Source: Chryseobacterium sp. W4I1 (GTDB taxonomy: Bacteria > Bacteroidota > Bacteroidia > Flavobacteriales > Weeksellaceae). Taken from it: 64,000 bases of DNA. Positions 44,643 to 53,641 of the stretch are shown here, one piece after another; position 1 is the stretch's first letter; each line of letters opens with the position of its first letter. The stretch is taken from assembly GCF_030816115.1 (NCBI RefSeq), contig NZ_JAUSXQ010000001.1, positions 744,001 to 808,000 on the forward strand, in the 5' to 3' direction. The translations under genes were made by a program, and so were the position numbers. The notes under the pieces are model-generated. The model searched no databases. It saw nothing but the letters and a program-made list of their open reading frames with translations, and had not been told where the DNA came from.

Positions 44643-45935
44643 TTATTTTACGATAAGTTTTTTTGTTTCTGTACTGCCTCCGAAATTGATTTTCACTAAA
44701 TAATTTCCTGCAGTAAGGTGAGATAAATTAAGATCCTGCTTGTAAAAGCCAGCCTGGTTAGTCAGTTCTGCAGTGTATACTTTTTTCCCGGTAAGGTCAT
44801 AAACCTCAATGTTTCCTTTGTTGTTAGCTTTTTCTTTAACATCAAAAAGAACTGTTACTTTTTTGTCAGCTGTTGTAGGATTTGGATAGATCCCGAAAGA
44901 AGCTTTTTTGCTTACCTCCGTTACTCCTAAAGAAGCGGTAATCTTTTTGTACTTGAAATACATATTTCCGGTTTGGGTACCTTCGTTGGAAATAAAATAT
45001 AACCTGTAATAATCCGAACCTTGCTTTATATAATATACAGCATCAGTATAGGCTCCTGAAGTGGGTTTCCAGGAATGACCGATAGTAGTGATATTGCTTG
45101 AAAATGCTGTAGGGATAACGGGATTTGCGGTCTCCTGAATTTCAGGTCTTACTTTTGCTACTGTGATATTCGGGTTTTGAATCACCCCAGCCATTCTGTA
45201 TTTCATGGTTTGTGGATTTCCTTGCTGATCTACATATGGGTAATCTGTGTAGTATCTCGTAAACATCATATCCCAGTTGGCTTTTGCCGGTTCAAGATTA
45301 TTCACTTTTTCACCTGTATTGAAAGAGAAATAATTGAAGTAAGCATCATCAGATCCGTTAGCAACAGTTTTTGTCTGTGTAGCGTCCCAGGAAGAGGTAG
45401 CTGCATTCCATTTTGCATATTTAAAAGTATAGCCACCAAAATAATCGTCAATCATAAATTTGACAGATGCTCCTGAAGCATATTGCATAATAAAAATTAC
45501 TTTTCCTTCTATATGATGGTTTAAGGGATTGTATTCTCCCCAACCATAGCTGGCAGAACCTTGCTCAAAAGCACCTTCCTGTATATAATTAGTATTGTCA
45601 AGGTTAAATAATGGTGCTCCATAAGAAGCAATACTGTTACTCGTTATGGTATTCCAGTCGGCAGGATTAGAAGAGGCCTGATATACTTTTATATCATATG
45701 CGTCATTAACTCTTGTTCCAAAATTAGTTGCAGATGCTCTGTAAAAAGCGACATCCCATGAGTTAGCCGGTTGTGACACTATATTATTAGCACTAAAGTC
45801 AAAAAATACACGATTTTGATATCCACTTCCCATCGTCATATTCACCGTTGTGTATCCCAGTGCATCAGTTTGTGCCAGAACTGTATGTTGAACAGAAAGA
45901 GCAAATACCGAAGCCAATAATAGTTTTGTTTTCAT
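44643..45935 (-). CDS. T9SS-secreted HmuY-like protein
   Basis: A 430-residue exported protein: signal peptide (1-21, ending VLAQ), two repeats resembling HmuY heme-binding proteins, and a type A T9SS domain (about 345-430, FGIYPNPTTADKKV). The HmuY-like marks are RVFFDFSANN followed by NSWDVAFYR in the first half and YFSFNTGEKV then NWDMMFTRYY in the second, matching the pattern of the HmuY lipoprotein at 49160. It is preceded by paired iron boxes. A secreted hemophore is a reasonable inference; standard annotation would call it only a T9SS protein. Confidence 0.75.
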   Translation of the reverse strand: MKTKLLLASVFALSVQHTVLAQTDALGYTTVNMTMGSGYQNRVFFDFSANNIVSQPANSWDVAFYRASATNFGTRVNDAYDIKVYQASSNPADWNTITSNSIASYGAPLFNLDNTNYIQEGAFEQGSASYGWGEYNPLNHHIEGKVIFIMQYASGASVKFMIDDYFGGYTFKYAKWNAATSSWDATQTKTVANGSDDAYFNYFSFNTGEKVNNLEPAKANWDMMFTRYYTDYPYVDQQGNPQTMKYRMAGVIQNPNITVAKVRPEIQETANPVIPTAFSSNITTIGHSWKPTSGAYTDAVYYIKQGSDYYRLYFISNEGTQTGNMYFKYKKITASLGVTEVSKKASFGIYPNPTTADKKVTVLFDVKEKANNKGNIEVYDLTGKKVYTAELTNQAGFYKQDLNLSHLTAGNYLVKINFGGSTETKKLIVK

Positions 45936-45957
45936 AACTGATTTTTTTTAAATTCTT

Positions 45958-46007
45958 ATTTAGAATGATTCTACAAAATTATATAATTATTTTTAATGAG
46001 TCTAAAT
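45958..46007 (-). promoter_or_regulatory. Paired iron boxes and -7 box of the T9SS HmuY-like gene
   Basis: TAGAATGATTCTA at 45961-45973 (perfect 6-1-6 palindrome, centre 45967) and a weaker copy TTTAATGAGTCTA at 45992-46004 (centre 45998) are 31 bp apart. The minus strand reads TAATTTTG (TAnnTTTG) at 45981-45974, directly before the first palindrome. The layout matches 46963-47024. Confidence 0.7.
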
Positions 46008-46071
46008 AAAAACATGACATTTGTCGTGTTTGCCGGAATTAGATTAAAAATACTGATCAACTTTTAGTAAT

Positions 46072-46105
46072 AAAAGAGCCGGCTGGAAGAATTCCAGCCG
46101 GCTTT
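46072..46105 (-). terminator. Terminator of the second T9SS gene
   Basis: A perfect 12-bp GC-rich stem AGCCGGCTGGAA/TTCCAGCCGGCT with a 3-nt loop and T-rich minus-strand tail. Confidence 0.88.
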
Positions 46106-46128
46106 ATAAAGCTTATGTTTAATAAACC

Positions 46129-46947
46129 TTATTTTTTGATGAACTTAGATTTTACTACTGAACCTTCAGCAGTTTCAACAAGCATATAGTAAACTCCTGT
46201 ATGAAGTGTGCTGATATCAAATTTCTGTCCTTTCAGTTTTCCTTCAGCTACTTTCTGTCCTCCGGCAGAATAGATTTCAATGTTCTTAGGCTCCGCTTTA
46301 AAAATAAATTCTAAAGCAGTATGGTCTGCATTGACAACAAACTTAAAGTTTTCTTTTACTTTAGCAATATCGTTAACTCCTAATGTAGTAGAGGTATTAT
46401 ACACCACATTATCAATTTGGATCGCGACGTGGGCAGCACTTGGAGTAAATTTAAAAACAATGTAAGAACCTGTAGTCGAAGGAATAGTAACACTTATGTT
46501 CTGAATTACTCCAACAGTAGTTACATTGATAGGATTTCCTAGACCCACAAAAGTCGACATATCAGTCGTGCTTGTTGCTAATCCTATCTGGATGGTTCCG
46601 GGTCCCGGAGACGGAGATACCAATGTAGTGGTGAATGTTAAAGATTTATTTCCTGTTACGTTATCAATCAGAGGCGTAATAAGATAAGAAGGTGTGGTAG
46701 CATTGTTACCGGCATAAGACTGGATAAATCTCTGACTGTTGTCCGTATCAAGGGCTGCTACAATCATTCTTGGCGGAGCAGGAGGGAAAGCTCCCGTTAT
46801 AGGTGCAACTACTGCAGACCAGCCACTTTGCGGGAATGTGGTGGTTCCGATCGTAAAATTATTGAAATTCTCATTAAGTGTCGATACTTGCGCATTCGCT
46901 GTAAAAGCCGTAAACATCAATGTCCCTAAAAGTAGTTTTAATTTCAT
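46129..46947 (-). CDS. T9SS-secreted adhesin-like protein (choice-of-anchor J type)
   Basis: A 272-residue exported protein. The signal peptide is residues 1-19 (ending ANAQ). A beta-rich domain of the cleaved-adhesin/choice-of-anchor J type follows (about 24-185, from LNENFNNFTIGTTTFPQSGW to VAIQIDNVVY), then a type A T9SS domain (about 200-272, ending VKSKFIKK). It shares the paired iron boxes with the divergent TonB receptor, so it is most likely induced on iron starvation. A role in surface capture of a heme protein is inferred from this only. Confidence 0.8.
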   Translation of the reverse strand: MKLKLLLGTLMFTAFTANAQVSTLNENFNNFTIGTTTFPQSGWSAVVAPITGAFPPAPPRMIVAALDTDNSQRFIQSYAGNNATTPSYLITPLIDNVTGNKSLTFTTTLVSPSPGPGTIQIGLATSTTDMSTFVGLGNPINVTTVGVIQNISVTIPSTTGSYIVFKFTPSAAHVAIQIDNVVYNTSTTLGVNDIAKVKENFKFVVNADHTALEFIFKAEPKNIEIYSAGGQKVAEGKLKGQKFDISTLHTGVYYMLVETAEGSVVKSKFIKK

Positions 46948-46962
46948 AACATTATTTTTATT

Positions 46963-47024
46963 TAGAATTGTTCTACAAAAATAAGTATTTATTTTTAACT
47001 ATTCTAAATAAAGCATTATATTTG
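46963..47024. promoter_or_regulatory. Divergent iron-regulated promoters of the heme locus
   Basis: Two boxes, TAGAATTGTTCTA (46963-46975, centre 46969) and TTTAACTATTCTA (46994-47006, centre 47000), lie 31 bp apart. The leftward -7 box TATTTTTG (46983-46976, minus) abuts the first box. The rightward -7 box TATATTTG is at 47017-47024, with the second box over its -33 region. Binding would block both directions. The regulator is probably Fur; it is not encoded here. Confidence 0.75.
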
Positions 47025-47040
47025 CGGAAATTTTTACTCT

Positions 47041-49146
47041 ATGAAGAAGAAAGTGCTTTCCGTTCTATCATTATCCATAGCCTTTTGGATGAACGCACAA
47101 GAAAAAGATTCTCTTAAAAATAAAAAAATAGAGGAAGTTGTTATTACAGGACAATATACACAGCAATCCATTAATAAATCAATATATAAAGTTGAAGTTA
47201 TTGATGCCCAGCAGATCAAGAATATGGCTGCAACCAATGTGGCGGATGTTTTAAATCAGACTCTTAATATTCAGATTACTCCTGACACCCGCTCAGGGAA
47301 TTCTACCGCTACGATGATGGGACTTAATGGCAATTATGTGAAAATTTTGATTGATAATATTCCCGTAGTAGGAGATACTGGCCTGGGCAGTAATATTGAC
47401 CTTACAAAGCTTTCTTTGAATAATGTAGAAAGAATAGAGATTGTAAAGGGAAGCATGGGGGTAGAATATGGTAACGGCGCAGTAGCAGGAGTAATTAATA
47501 TTATTACAAAGAAAACAAATAATAAAAAAATAAGCGTTAGAGCTTCTCTCCAGGAAGAAACAGTAAGAAATAACTATGACCTGAAGAAAAAAGGAAACGG
47601 AAGGCACATCCAGAATATTAACCTGGATTATAATATCAGTGACAACTGGTTTGCCAATATCAGTTTCAACCACAACCAGTTTATGGGGTATGAAGGAGAA
47701 AGTAAAGGATATAAATATTTTGAAAGAGACAATAAAAGAGGGTATGAATGGAATCCTAAAGATCAATACGACACTTCTGCATTGATCAGATATTCAAAAA
47801 ATAAAACTTCTTTTTTCTATAAACTTTCTTACCTGTACGAGAAGTTTAATTTCTATAACCCGGAAGTTAGCAGAATTCCTCTAAATGACGGAATGGGTGG
47901 GGCACTTTATGAAAGCATGGACAGAGAATATAATACCAAGCGGTGGGCTCACCAGTTTAATATTCAGACCAATATTGGAAATATTCGTTATATAGGAGAT
48001 TTCTCTTATCAGAACCAGAACAGAAAATACCATGAATATAATTATGATATTCCCAACAGGGAAGTCAGAATCAACAGAGAAGACCAATCTTATTATAAAA
48101 CAGATGTGATTTATTCACGAGGAATGTTCAGTAATTTTCTTAACAGTAAAACTTTTGACTTTCAACTTGGCTATGAACTGGATTATACCAATGGATATGC
48201 AGCCCTGATTGCGGGAGACTTTTTTGGTGAAGCCGTGAAAAGGAAAATTTTTACTTATTCCAACTTTCTTTCTGCGGAATGGAATATTTCAGATAAATTT
48301 TCAGTCAGGCCGGGAGCAAGACTTTCAGTCAGTGAAAATTTTGATAACCAGTTTAATTACTCTCTGTCTGCAAGATATAAAACCTCTGAAACCTCCAACC
48401 TAAGAATGGTAGCCGGGACTGCCAACCGTTTTCCAACGTACGATGAGCTTTATACATACTTCGTTAATATCAACCATGACGTACAGGGTAATCCTGATTT
48501 AAATCCTGAAAAAGGTTTTTCAGCAGGTGCTTTCTGGGATCAGAATTTTACAGCGAAAGATTGGAATATTGCATATAGTGTGAATGCATTATACCTCAAT
48601 GTACAGGATAGAATAGAAATGGTACTGATAAAAGACCCTTCTACTTACAAATATATGAATATGGACAAATACAGGAATATGTTGTTGTCCGCAAATATTG
48701 ACTTTAGAAAAGATCAGCTTGCGTTTTCCCTTAGAGGTTCTGTAAGCGGTACTTCTGTCAATCTGAACAGCCTGAATCATACATCACCTACAGATTATCA
48801 ATATCTTGTGCAGGCCGGAGCATCAGCAACCTATAAGTTGAAAAATGTCAATACAGGCTTTGCCTTATATTATAAATACACAGGCCCGGGAAGAAATTAT
48901 GTATTGGAAAGTGAAGCTGCCGGTTTCAGGATTGGAAAAGTGGATGATTTCCACATGATGGACTTTATCGTGAGTCAGCCATTCTGGAAAGATCACATGG
49001 AACTTTCTGTGGGAGTGAAGAATATATTTGATGTAACTACTTTAAATACTACAGCAAATCCGGGAACTGCCCACAACGGAGCTGCAGACCGTCTTAATTT
49101 ATTTTACGGAAGAAGTTATTTTGCAAGATTAATCTATCAATTTTAA
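47041..49146 (+). CDS. hmuR: TonB-dependent heme receptor
   Basis: A 701-residue outer-membrane receptor. The signal peptide is residues 1-20 (ending MNAQ), with the plug domain at about 45-155 (IEEVVITGQYTQQ; YGNGAVAGVINIITKK) and a 22-strand barrel ending in the C-terminal F of YFARLIYQF. The motif FPTYDELYT (about 462-470) corresponds to the FRAP/NPDL region of heme receptors, and NPDLNPEKG is present. It is first in the heme operon and imports heme, probably handed over by HmuY. Confidence 0.88.
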   Translation: MKKKVLSVLSLSIAFWMNAQEKDSLKNKKIEEVVITGQYTQQSINKSIYKVEVIDAQQIKNMAATNVADVLNQTLNIQITPDTRSGNSTATMMGLNGNYVKILIDNIPVVGDTGLGSNIDLTKLSLNNVERIEIVKGSMGVEYGNGAVAGVINIITKKTNNKKISVRASLQEETVRNNYDLKKKGNGRHIQNINLDYNISDNWFANISFNHNQFMGYEGESKGYKYFERDNKRGYEWNPKDQYDTSALIRYSKNKTSFFYKLSYLYEKFNFYNPEVSRIPLNDGMGGALYESMDREYNTKRWAHQFNIQTNIGNIRYIGDFSYQNQNRKYHEYNYDIPNREVRINREDQSYYKTDVIYSRGMFSNFLNSKTFDFQLGYELDYTNGYAALIAGDFFGEAVKRKIFTYSNFLSAEWNISDKFSVRPGARLSVSENFDNQFNYSLSARYKTSETSNLRMVAGTANRFPTYDELYTYFVNINHDVQGNPDLNPEKGFSAGAFWDQNFTAKDWNIAYSVNALYLNVQDRIEMVLIKDPSTYKYMNMDKYRNMLLSANIDFRKDQLAFSLRGSVSGTSVNLNSLNHTSPTDYQYLVQAGASATYKLKNVNTGFALYYKYTGPGRNYVLESEAAGFRIGKVDDFHMMDFIVSQPFWKDHMELSVGVKNIFDVTTLNTTANPGTAHNGAADRLNLFYGRSYFARLIYQF

Positions 49147-49159
49147 AAAAGCTGCTATT

Positions 49160-50287
49160 ATGAAGTACCTAAAAATATTTACTCTTTTTTCAATCATTAC
49201 TTTACAATCATGTATTTCTGCTGACGAAGATTCCGTTCCTGCGCCACCAATAACTGGATCTGTTGCAGATGTTGCGATAGGAGGTGCTAGTGAGCCCAAT
49301 CAGGTTTGGATTGATTTAAGTGATGTAAATCCCCAAACAAAAAAAGTCAATCAGATCATCAATAACAGAACAAATTGGGATCTTGGATTTTATACCGGAG
49401 ACGGATTTCATGTTGTGATTAACGGATCTATTGCCATGACTGTGGCGAAAATTCCAAATGCGACCGATATCAAATCGGTAACAGAAGCTGATGTAGCAAC
49501 TCTTAAAAGTACGGCTATGGTAGGAACATTTAATCCAGCCAACCTGCAGTATATAGATAATCCCAATGGCAATTTTCTTACCCAGACTTCAGGAATAGAA
49601 CCTATTAAAGAGAATGATGCCGAAAACCCGGTTTATCTGCTAAATCTGGGAAGAGATGTTCCGTCTGCTGACAATGTGGGGCCGGGATCCGTCAATCTTT
49701 CAGGAACCGCAAGAGGGTGGAAGAAAATTCAGATCTTCCGCGCACTTAATGGATATAAAATACGCTATGCCAACATAGATGACAAAGAATATAAGGAGTA
49801 TTTAATTACAAAAGACACAGACTACAATTTCACTTTTTTTAGCTTTAATACAGGTACACCGGTAAAGATCCAGCCTAAAAAGAAAGATTGGGATCTGGGC
49901 TTCACCACTTTTACCAATGAAGTGGTAGATCCTTCTACCGGAGTAAGTGCAGGAAGCTACTTTTTTGCAGATTTTATCGTCACCAATACGCTTAATGGGG
50001 TAGGCGTATATCAGGTAACTCCCACAGGAAACCTTGATAAGGCTTATAATTCGTTTAATCTAAATGACATAGATCAGACTAAATTTATTTTTAATGACCA
50101 GAGAGCTCTTGGTGATAAATGGAGAACCACGACCGGAACAACGGATAACCCATTGGCCCATGTATATGCCAACAGGTTCTTTGTTCTGAAGGATGCTGAA
50201 GGATTTTACTTTAAACTAAGATTCAACACCATGAAAGATAAAGATGGCCATCGAGGCAACACTAATTTTGAATTTGAACCTTTATAA
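49160..50287 (+). CDS. hmuY: HmuY-family heme-binding lipoprotein
   Basis: A 375-residue surface lipoprotein. The lipobox is LQSC with C18. Two HmuY-type halves are visible: VWIDLSDVN...NWDLGFYTGDGFHVVIN (about 49-95) and FFSFNTGTPVKIQPKKKDWD (about 225-245). HmuY proteins of Porphyromonas take heme from hemoglobin or albumin and pass it to HmuR; the ligand residues differ between species and cannot be fixed here. It lies 13 nt after the receptor gene, in the same operon. Its halves resemble those of the T9SS protein at 44643. Confidence 0.85.
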   Translation: MKYLKIFTLFSIITLQSCISADEDSVPAPPITGSVADVAIGGASEPNQVWIDLSDVNPQTKKVNQIINNRTNWDLGFYTGDGFHVVINGSIAMTVAKIPNATDIKSVTEADVATLKSTAMVGTFNPANLQYIDNPNGNFLTQTSGIEPIKENDAENPVYLLNLGRDVPSADNVGPGSVNLSGTARGWKKIQIFRALNGYKIRYANIDDKEYKEYLITKDTDYNFTFFSFNTGTPVKIQPKKKDWDLGFTTFTNEVVDPSTGVSAGSYFFADFIVTNTLNGVGVYQVTPTGNLDKAYNSFNLNDIDQTKFIFNDQRALGDKWRTTTGTTDNPLAHVYANRFFVLKDAEGFYFKLRFNTMKDKDGHRGNTNFEFEPL

Positions 50288-50308
50288 TAAATCAAATAAT
50301 AGTATATC

Positions 50309-51187
50309 ATGAAAAAAATCATTCTTGCAGCTTCCATTCTGATGGCCGTATATTCTTGCAAAAAAGAAGAAGGCGCTAAAAAAGAAAATACAACAGAAAC
50401 ATCTTCTGAAGCTCCAAAAAGCAATAACAAGATCGTTACGCTAAGTGGAGGAGTTACGGAAATCGTAAGTGCGTTGGGTCACGAAAAAGAGATCGTGGGA
50501 ACAGACGTTACCAGTACTTATCCGGCCACATTAAAAGCTACAGCTAAGGACCTGGGACACGTAAGATCAATGACCATTGAGCCAATCATGGCGGTAAATC
50601 CTACCTTAATCTTGGCTTCAGAAAAAGATATCAACCCTGAATTGCTGACCAAGATCAAATCTTCGGGTATTCAGGCTGAGGTTTTCAAACAGGAATTTAC
50701 GGTAGACGGAACTAAAAAACTGATCGCCGACGTAGCAAAAGCTATTGGAAACACAGATTATCAGAGATTAAACGACAAAATTGATGCTGATTTAAAACAA
50801 ATTCAGCCCATCGCTAAAAAACCAAAAGTATTGTTCATCTATGCCAGAGGAAACATGCTCATGGTTTCAGGTAAAAATACACCAATGGCAGCACTGATAG
50901 GTCTCGCAGGGGGAGAAAATGCTGTAAATGATTTTGAAGATTTCAAGCCTTTAACACCTGAAGCCGTTGTAAAAGCTAATCCGGATATTTTATTCTTATT
51001 TGAAACAGGCCTTCAGGGAGCCGGAGGAAATGAAGGAGCTCTTAAAATGCCTGGTGTAGTGCAGACCAACGCAGGTAAAAATAAAAAGATCATCGCAATG
51101 GATGGAGGATTGGTTTCAGGTTTCGGACCTAGACTAGGAGAAGCAGCAGTAGCATTAAACAAACTTTTAATTGAGAACACAAAGTAA
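50309..51187 (+). CDS. hmuT: Heme ABC transporter substrate-binding lipoprotein
   Basis: A 292-residue class III periplasmic binding protein with lipobox VYSC (C17) and a Lys/Glu-rich linker. The motif KNNKIVTLSGGVTEIVSALG starts the first lobe, and a Y-x-R-G-N motif (IYARGNMLMVSG) and the late GLVSGFGPRLGEA resemble HmuT/HutB heme-binding proteins. It collects heme in the periplasm for HmuUV. The 3' end overlaps the permease start by 17 nt. Confidence 0.88.
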   Translation: MKKIILAASILMAVYSCKKEEGAKKENTTETSSEAPKSNNKIVTLSGGVTEIVSALGHEKEIVGTDVTSTYPATLKATAKDLGHVRSMTIEPIMAVNPTLILASEKDINPELLTKIKSSGIQAEVFKQEFTVDGTKKLIADVAKAIGNTDYQRLNDKIDADLKQIQPIAKKPKVLFIYARGNMLMVSGKNTPMAALIGLAGGENAVNDFEDFKPLTPEAVVKANPDILFLFETGLQGAGGNEGALKMPGVVQTNAGKNKKIIAMDGGLVSGFGPRLGEAAVALNKLLIENTK

Positions 51188-52211
51188 ACTATACTTTTAT
51201 CTGACTATAGGTGCCGTACTGCTTGCCATTATAGCAGTACTGGCACTTAATACAGGAGTCTATGATTTTGGAGGAACGTCACCCTTCAAGGTTTTATGGC
51301 TGTATATAAAAAGTGACCCAAGCTTATCTTTAAGCGATAAATATGTGATCTGGGATGTAAGAGCTTCAAGAATTATCATGGCGATTTTGATAGGAAGCAT
51401 GCTTGCCGTTTCGGGAACCAGTCTGCAGGGATTATTTAAAAACCCCTTAGCGACGGGTGAAGCGATAGGCTTAACGTCCGGAGCTACATTACTTGCGGCA
51501 ATTGCCATTATTTTAGGAGGACATTTCAAGCATTATCTTCCTGAAGTGGTACAGTTTTCACTCGTGGGTATTTCAGCTTTTTTAGGAGCCTTGTTAGCTA
51601 TGATGCTCGTTTACAGGATTTCTACAAGTGCAGGAAAAACCAATGTTGTCATGATGCTTTTAAGCGGTGTGGCGATTACGTCCATCGGTTTTTCCATTAC
51701 AGGATTTCTTATTTATATCTCAAAAGATGAACAGTTGAGAGATCTTACCTTCTGGAATATGGGAAGCCTTGCCGCAGCAACCTGGACAAAAAATATCGTT
51801 TTGGCAGTTGTTCTGATCATTTCCTATACCGTTTTACTGCCAAAAGGAAAAGCACTCAACGCAATGATGCTAGGCGAAAGAGATGCCCAGCACTTGGGAA
51901 TCAATGTGGAAAAACTGAAGAAGCAGATTGTCATCATCACATCCTTAATGGTGGGAACCTGTGTTGCATTTTCAGGAACCATAGGTTTTGTAGGGCTTAT
52001 TGTACCCTATATTTTAAGACTTTTATTTAAATCAAATTATGTCTTTATTTTACCATTGTCAGCCGTTTTAGGAAGTGTTTTACTTCTGATAGCCGATACA
52101 TTCAGCAGAAGCATTGTGGCACCATCAGAATTGCCTATTGGTATTTTAACTTCATTAATTGGAGGCCCTATTTTTATCGCTATTTTAATTAAATTTAAAA
52201 AATCACTCTAA
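51171..52211 (+). CDS. hmuU: Heme/iron ABC transporter permease (FecCD family)
   Basis: A 346-residue inner-membrane permease with about ten helices. Family signatures are SRIIMAILIGSMLAVSGTSL (about 66-85), GERDAQHLGI (ATPase contact, about 232-241) and FVGLIVPYILRLLF. Translation seems to start at the TTG at 51171, inside the hmuT 3' end, with no better ATG nearby, so the genes are coupled. It works as a dimer with HmuV. Confidence 0.9.
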   Translation: MRTQSKLYFYLTIGAVLLAIIAVLALNTGVYDFGGTSPFKVLWLYIKSDPSLSLSDKYVIWDVRASRIIMAILIGSMLAVSGTSLQGLFKNPLATGEAIGLTSGATLLAAIAIILGGHFKHYLPEVVQFSLVGISAFLGALLAMMLVYRISTSAGKTNVVMMLLSGVAITSIGFSITGFLIYISKDEQLRDLTFWNMGSLAAATWTKNIVLAVVLIISYTVLLPKGKALNAMMLGERDAQHLGINVEKLKKQIVIITSLMVGTCVAFSGTIGFVGLIVPYILRLLFKSNYVFILPLSAVLGSVLLLIADTFSRSIVAPSELPIGILTSLIGGPIFIAILIKFKKSL

Positions 52212-52984
52212 TGATAAAAGCACATCAGATCAATTATCTTCACAAGGATTTTCACATTCTTGAAGGCGTTGATGTCTCTTTAGGTTATGGAGAGTTTTTA
52301 GCGATTGTCGGGCCAAACGGAGCCGGAAAATCAAGCCTTCTCAGTGTTTTGGCGAATGAAATAAAGCAGGAAAAACAGAAAATTTTATTTAAAGACAAAT
52401 CCATTGAAGACTGGGAAGTGAAAGAATTATCTAAGCATAAATCTAAATTTTCACAGCACAATTCCAACGAGATTCCCCTGGAGGTAAAAGATGTGGTTAT
52501 GATGGGGCGTTATCCCTACTTCGATTCCCAGCCGCACAAAGAAGACCTTGAAGCCATGAATAAACTGATGTACGAAACAGATGTTTATCATTTAAAAGAC
52601 AGGGAATACAACACCCTTTCCGGAGGAGAAAAACAACGTGTTCACCTTTCAAGAGTAATGGCTCAGCTGGAAAACGAGATTGCCCACAAACTGGTTTTTC
52701 TCGATGAACCACTGAATAATTTAGATATAAAACATCAGTATAAAGCTTTGGAGATTATTAAAAAATTCACCAAAAAAGTAAATAGCGCCATTGTTGTTTT
52801 GCACGATCTGAATCTTGCAGCCCAGTTTGCAGACAAAATTTTATTAATGAAATCAGGAAAGGTTTCCGCATACGGAACGCCGGAGGAAGTATTTACAGCC
52901 GAAACAATAAGCCAGGCTTACAACTTCCCATGCACCATCTGCGGACACCCAATTACCAATAACCCAATGATCATTTTTGGATAA
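52211..52984 (+). CDS. hmuV: Heme ABC transporter ATP-binding protein
   Basis: A 257-residue ATPase: Walker A GPNGAGKSSLL (residues 34-44), signature LSGGEKQRVHLSRV (about 136-149), Walker B LVFLDEPLNNLD (about 159-170) and H-loop HDLNLA (about 198-203). The C-terminus (TICGHPITNNPMIIFG) is typical of HmuV. The start ATG shares one base with the hmuU stop. Confidence 0.92.
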   Translation: MIKAHQINYLHKDFHILEGVDVSLGYGEFLAIVGPNGAGKSSLLSVLANEIKQEKQKILFKDKSIEDWEVKELSKHKSKFSQHNSNEIPLEVKDVVMMGRYPYFDSQPHKEDLEAMNKLMYETDVYHLKDREYNTLSGGEKQRVHLSRVMAQLENEIAHKLVFLDEPLNNLDIKHQYKALEIIKKFTKKVNSAIVVLHDLNLAAQFADKILLMKSGKVSAYGTPEEVFTAETISQAYNFPCTICGHPITNNPMIIFG

Positions 52985-52986
52985 CC

Positions 52987-53637
52987 ATGGAAAAAGATGA
53001 ATTAAAAATCCTTGCCTGCCATCTCGCCCATCCACAGGGAGAAAAAGGAATAGAGATCGGTGAGATGATGAATGCGACCAATATCAGCATGACATTAGAA
53101 AGTGTTAAAACACTCCTAATAGAAGATGAAGAACACGTCCTTGAAATAGGACATGGAAATGCAGGGCATCTGAAGAATCTTTTAAGCAGAGCCCAGAACC
53201 TGAAATATACAGGAGTAGATATTTCCGAAACCATGTACAATGAAGCCCAAAAGCTGAACAAAGACTTTGAAAACCAGGCGGATTTTGTATTGTATGAAGG
53301 AAAAAAACTTCCTTTTGAGGATAAAACCTTTGACAAAATATTCACGGTCAATACCGTCTATTTCTGGGAAAACCCGGTTGAATTTCTCAATGAGATCTAC
53401 AGAGTTCTGAAGAATGAGGGAACGTTTGTCATGGCCTTCGGACAGAGAAAATTCATGGAAACGCTGCCCTTCACAGCGTATGATTTTAACCTCTACAGCA
53501 ACTCCGAAATGGAAGAGCTGATTTCTCAAAGCTATTTCAAAAGAATGAAAATTTCTGAAAAAGAAGAAGATATACAAAGCAAATCCGGAAACGAAACCAT
53601 CCATAGAATTTATACAATTTTAACCATAAAAAAATAA
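52987..53637 (+). CDS. Class I SAM-dependent methyltransferase within the heme operon
   Basis: A 216-residue methyltransferase of the UbiE/Methyltransf_11 type: the SAM loop VLEIGHGNAGHLKNLL (about 50-65), the acidic end of beta 2 in YTGVDISETMY and FDKIFTVNTVYFW (motif II/post I). It starts 2 nt after hmuV and ends 4 nt before the HemS-type gene, so it is a fixed part of the transcript. Its substrate is unknown; methylation linked to heme opening (as in radical heme degradation systems) is possible but no radical-SAM gene is here. Confidence 0.82.
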   Translation: MEKDELKILACHLAHPQGEKGIEIGEMMNATNISMTLESVKTLLIEDEEHVLEIGHGNAGHLKNLLSRAQNLKYTGVDISETMYNEAQKLNKDFENQADFVLYEGKKLPFEDKTFDKIFTVNTVYFWENPVEFLNEIYRVLKNEGTFVMAFGQRKFMETLPFTAYDFNLYSNSEMEELISQSYFKRMKISEKEEDIQSKSGNETIHRIYTILTIKK

Positions 53638-53641
53638 AATA

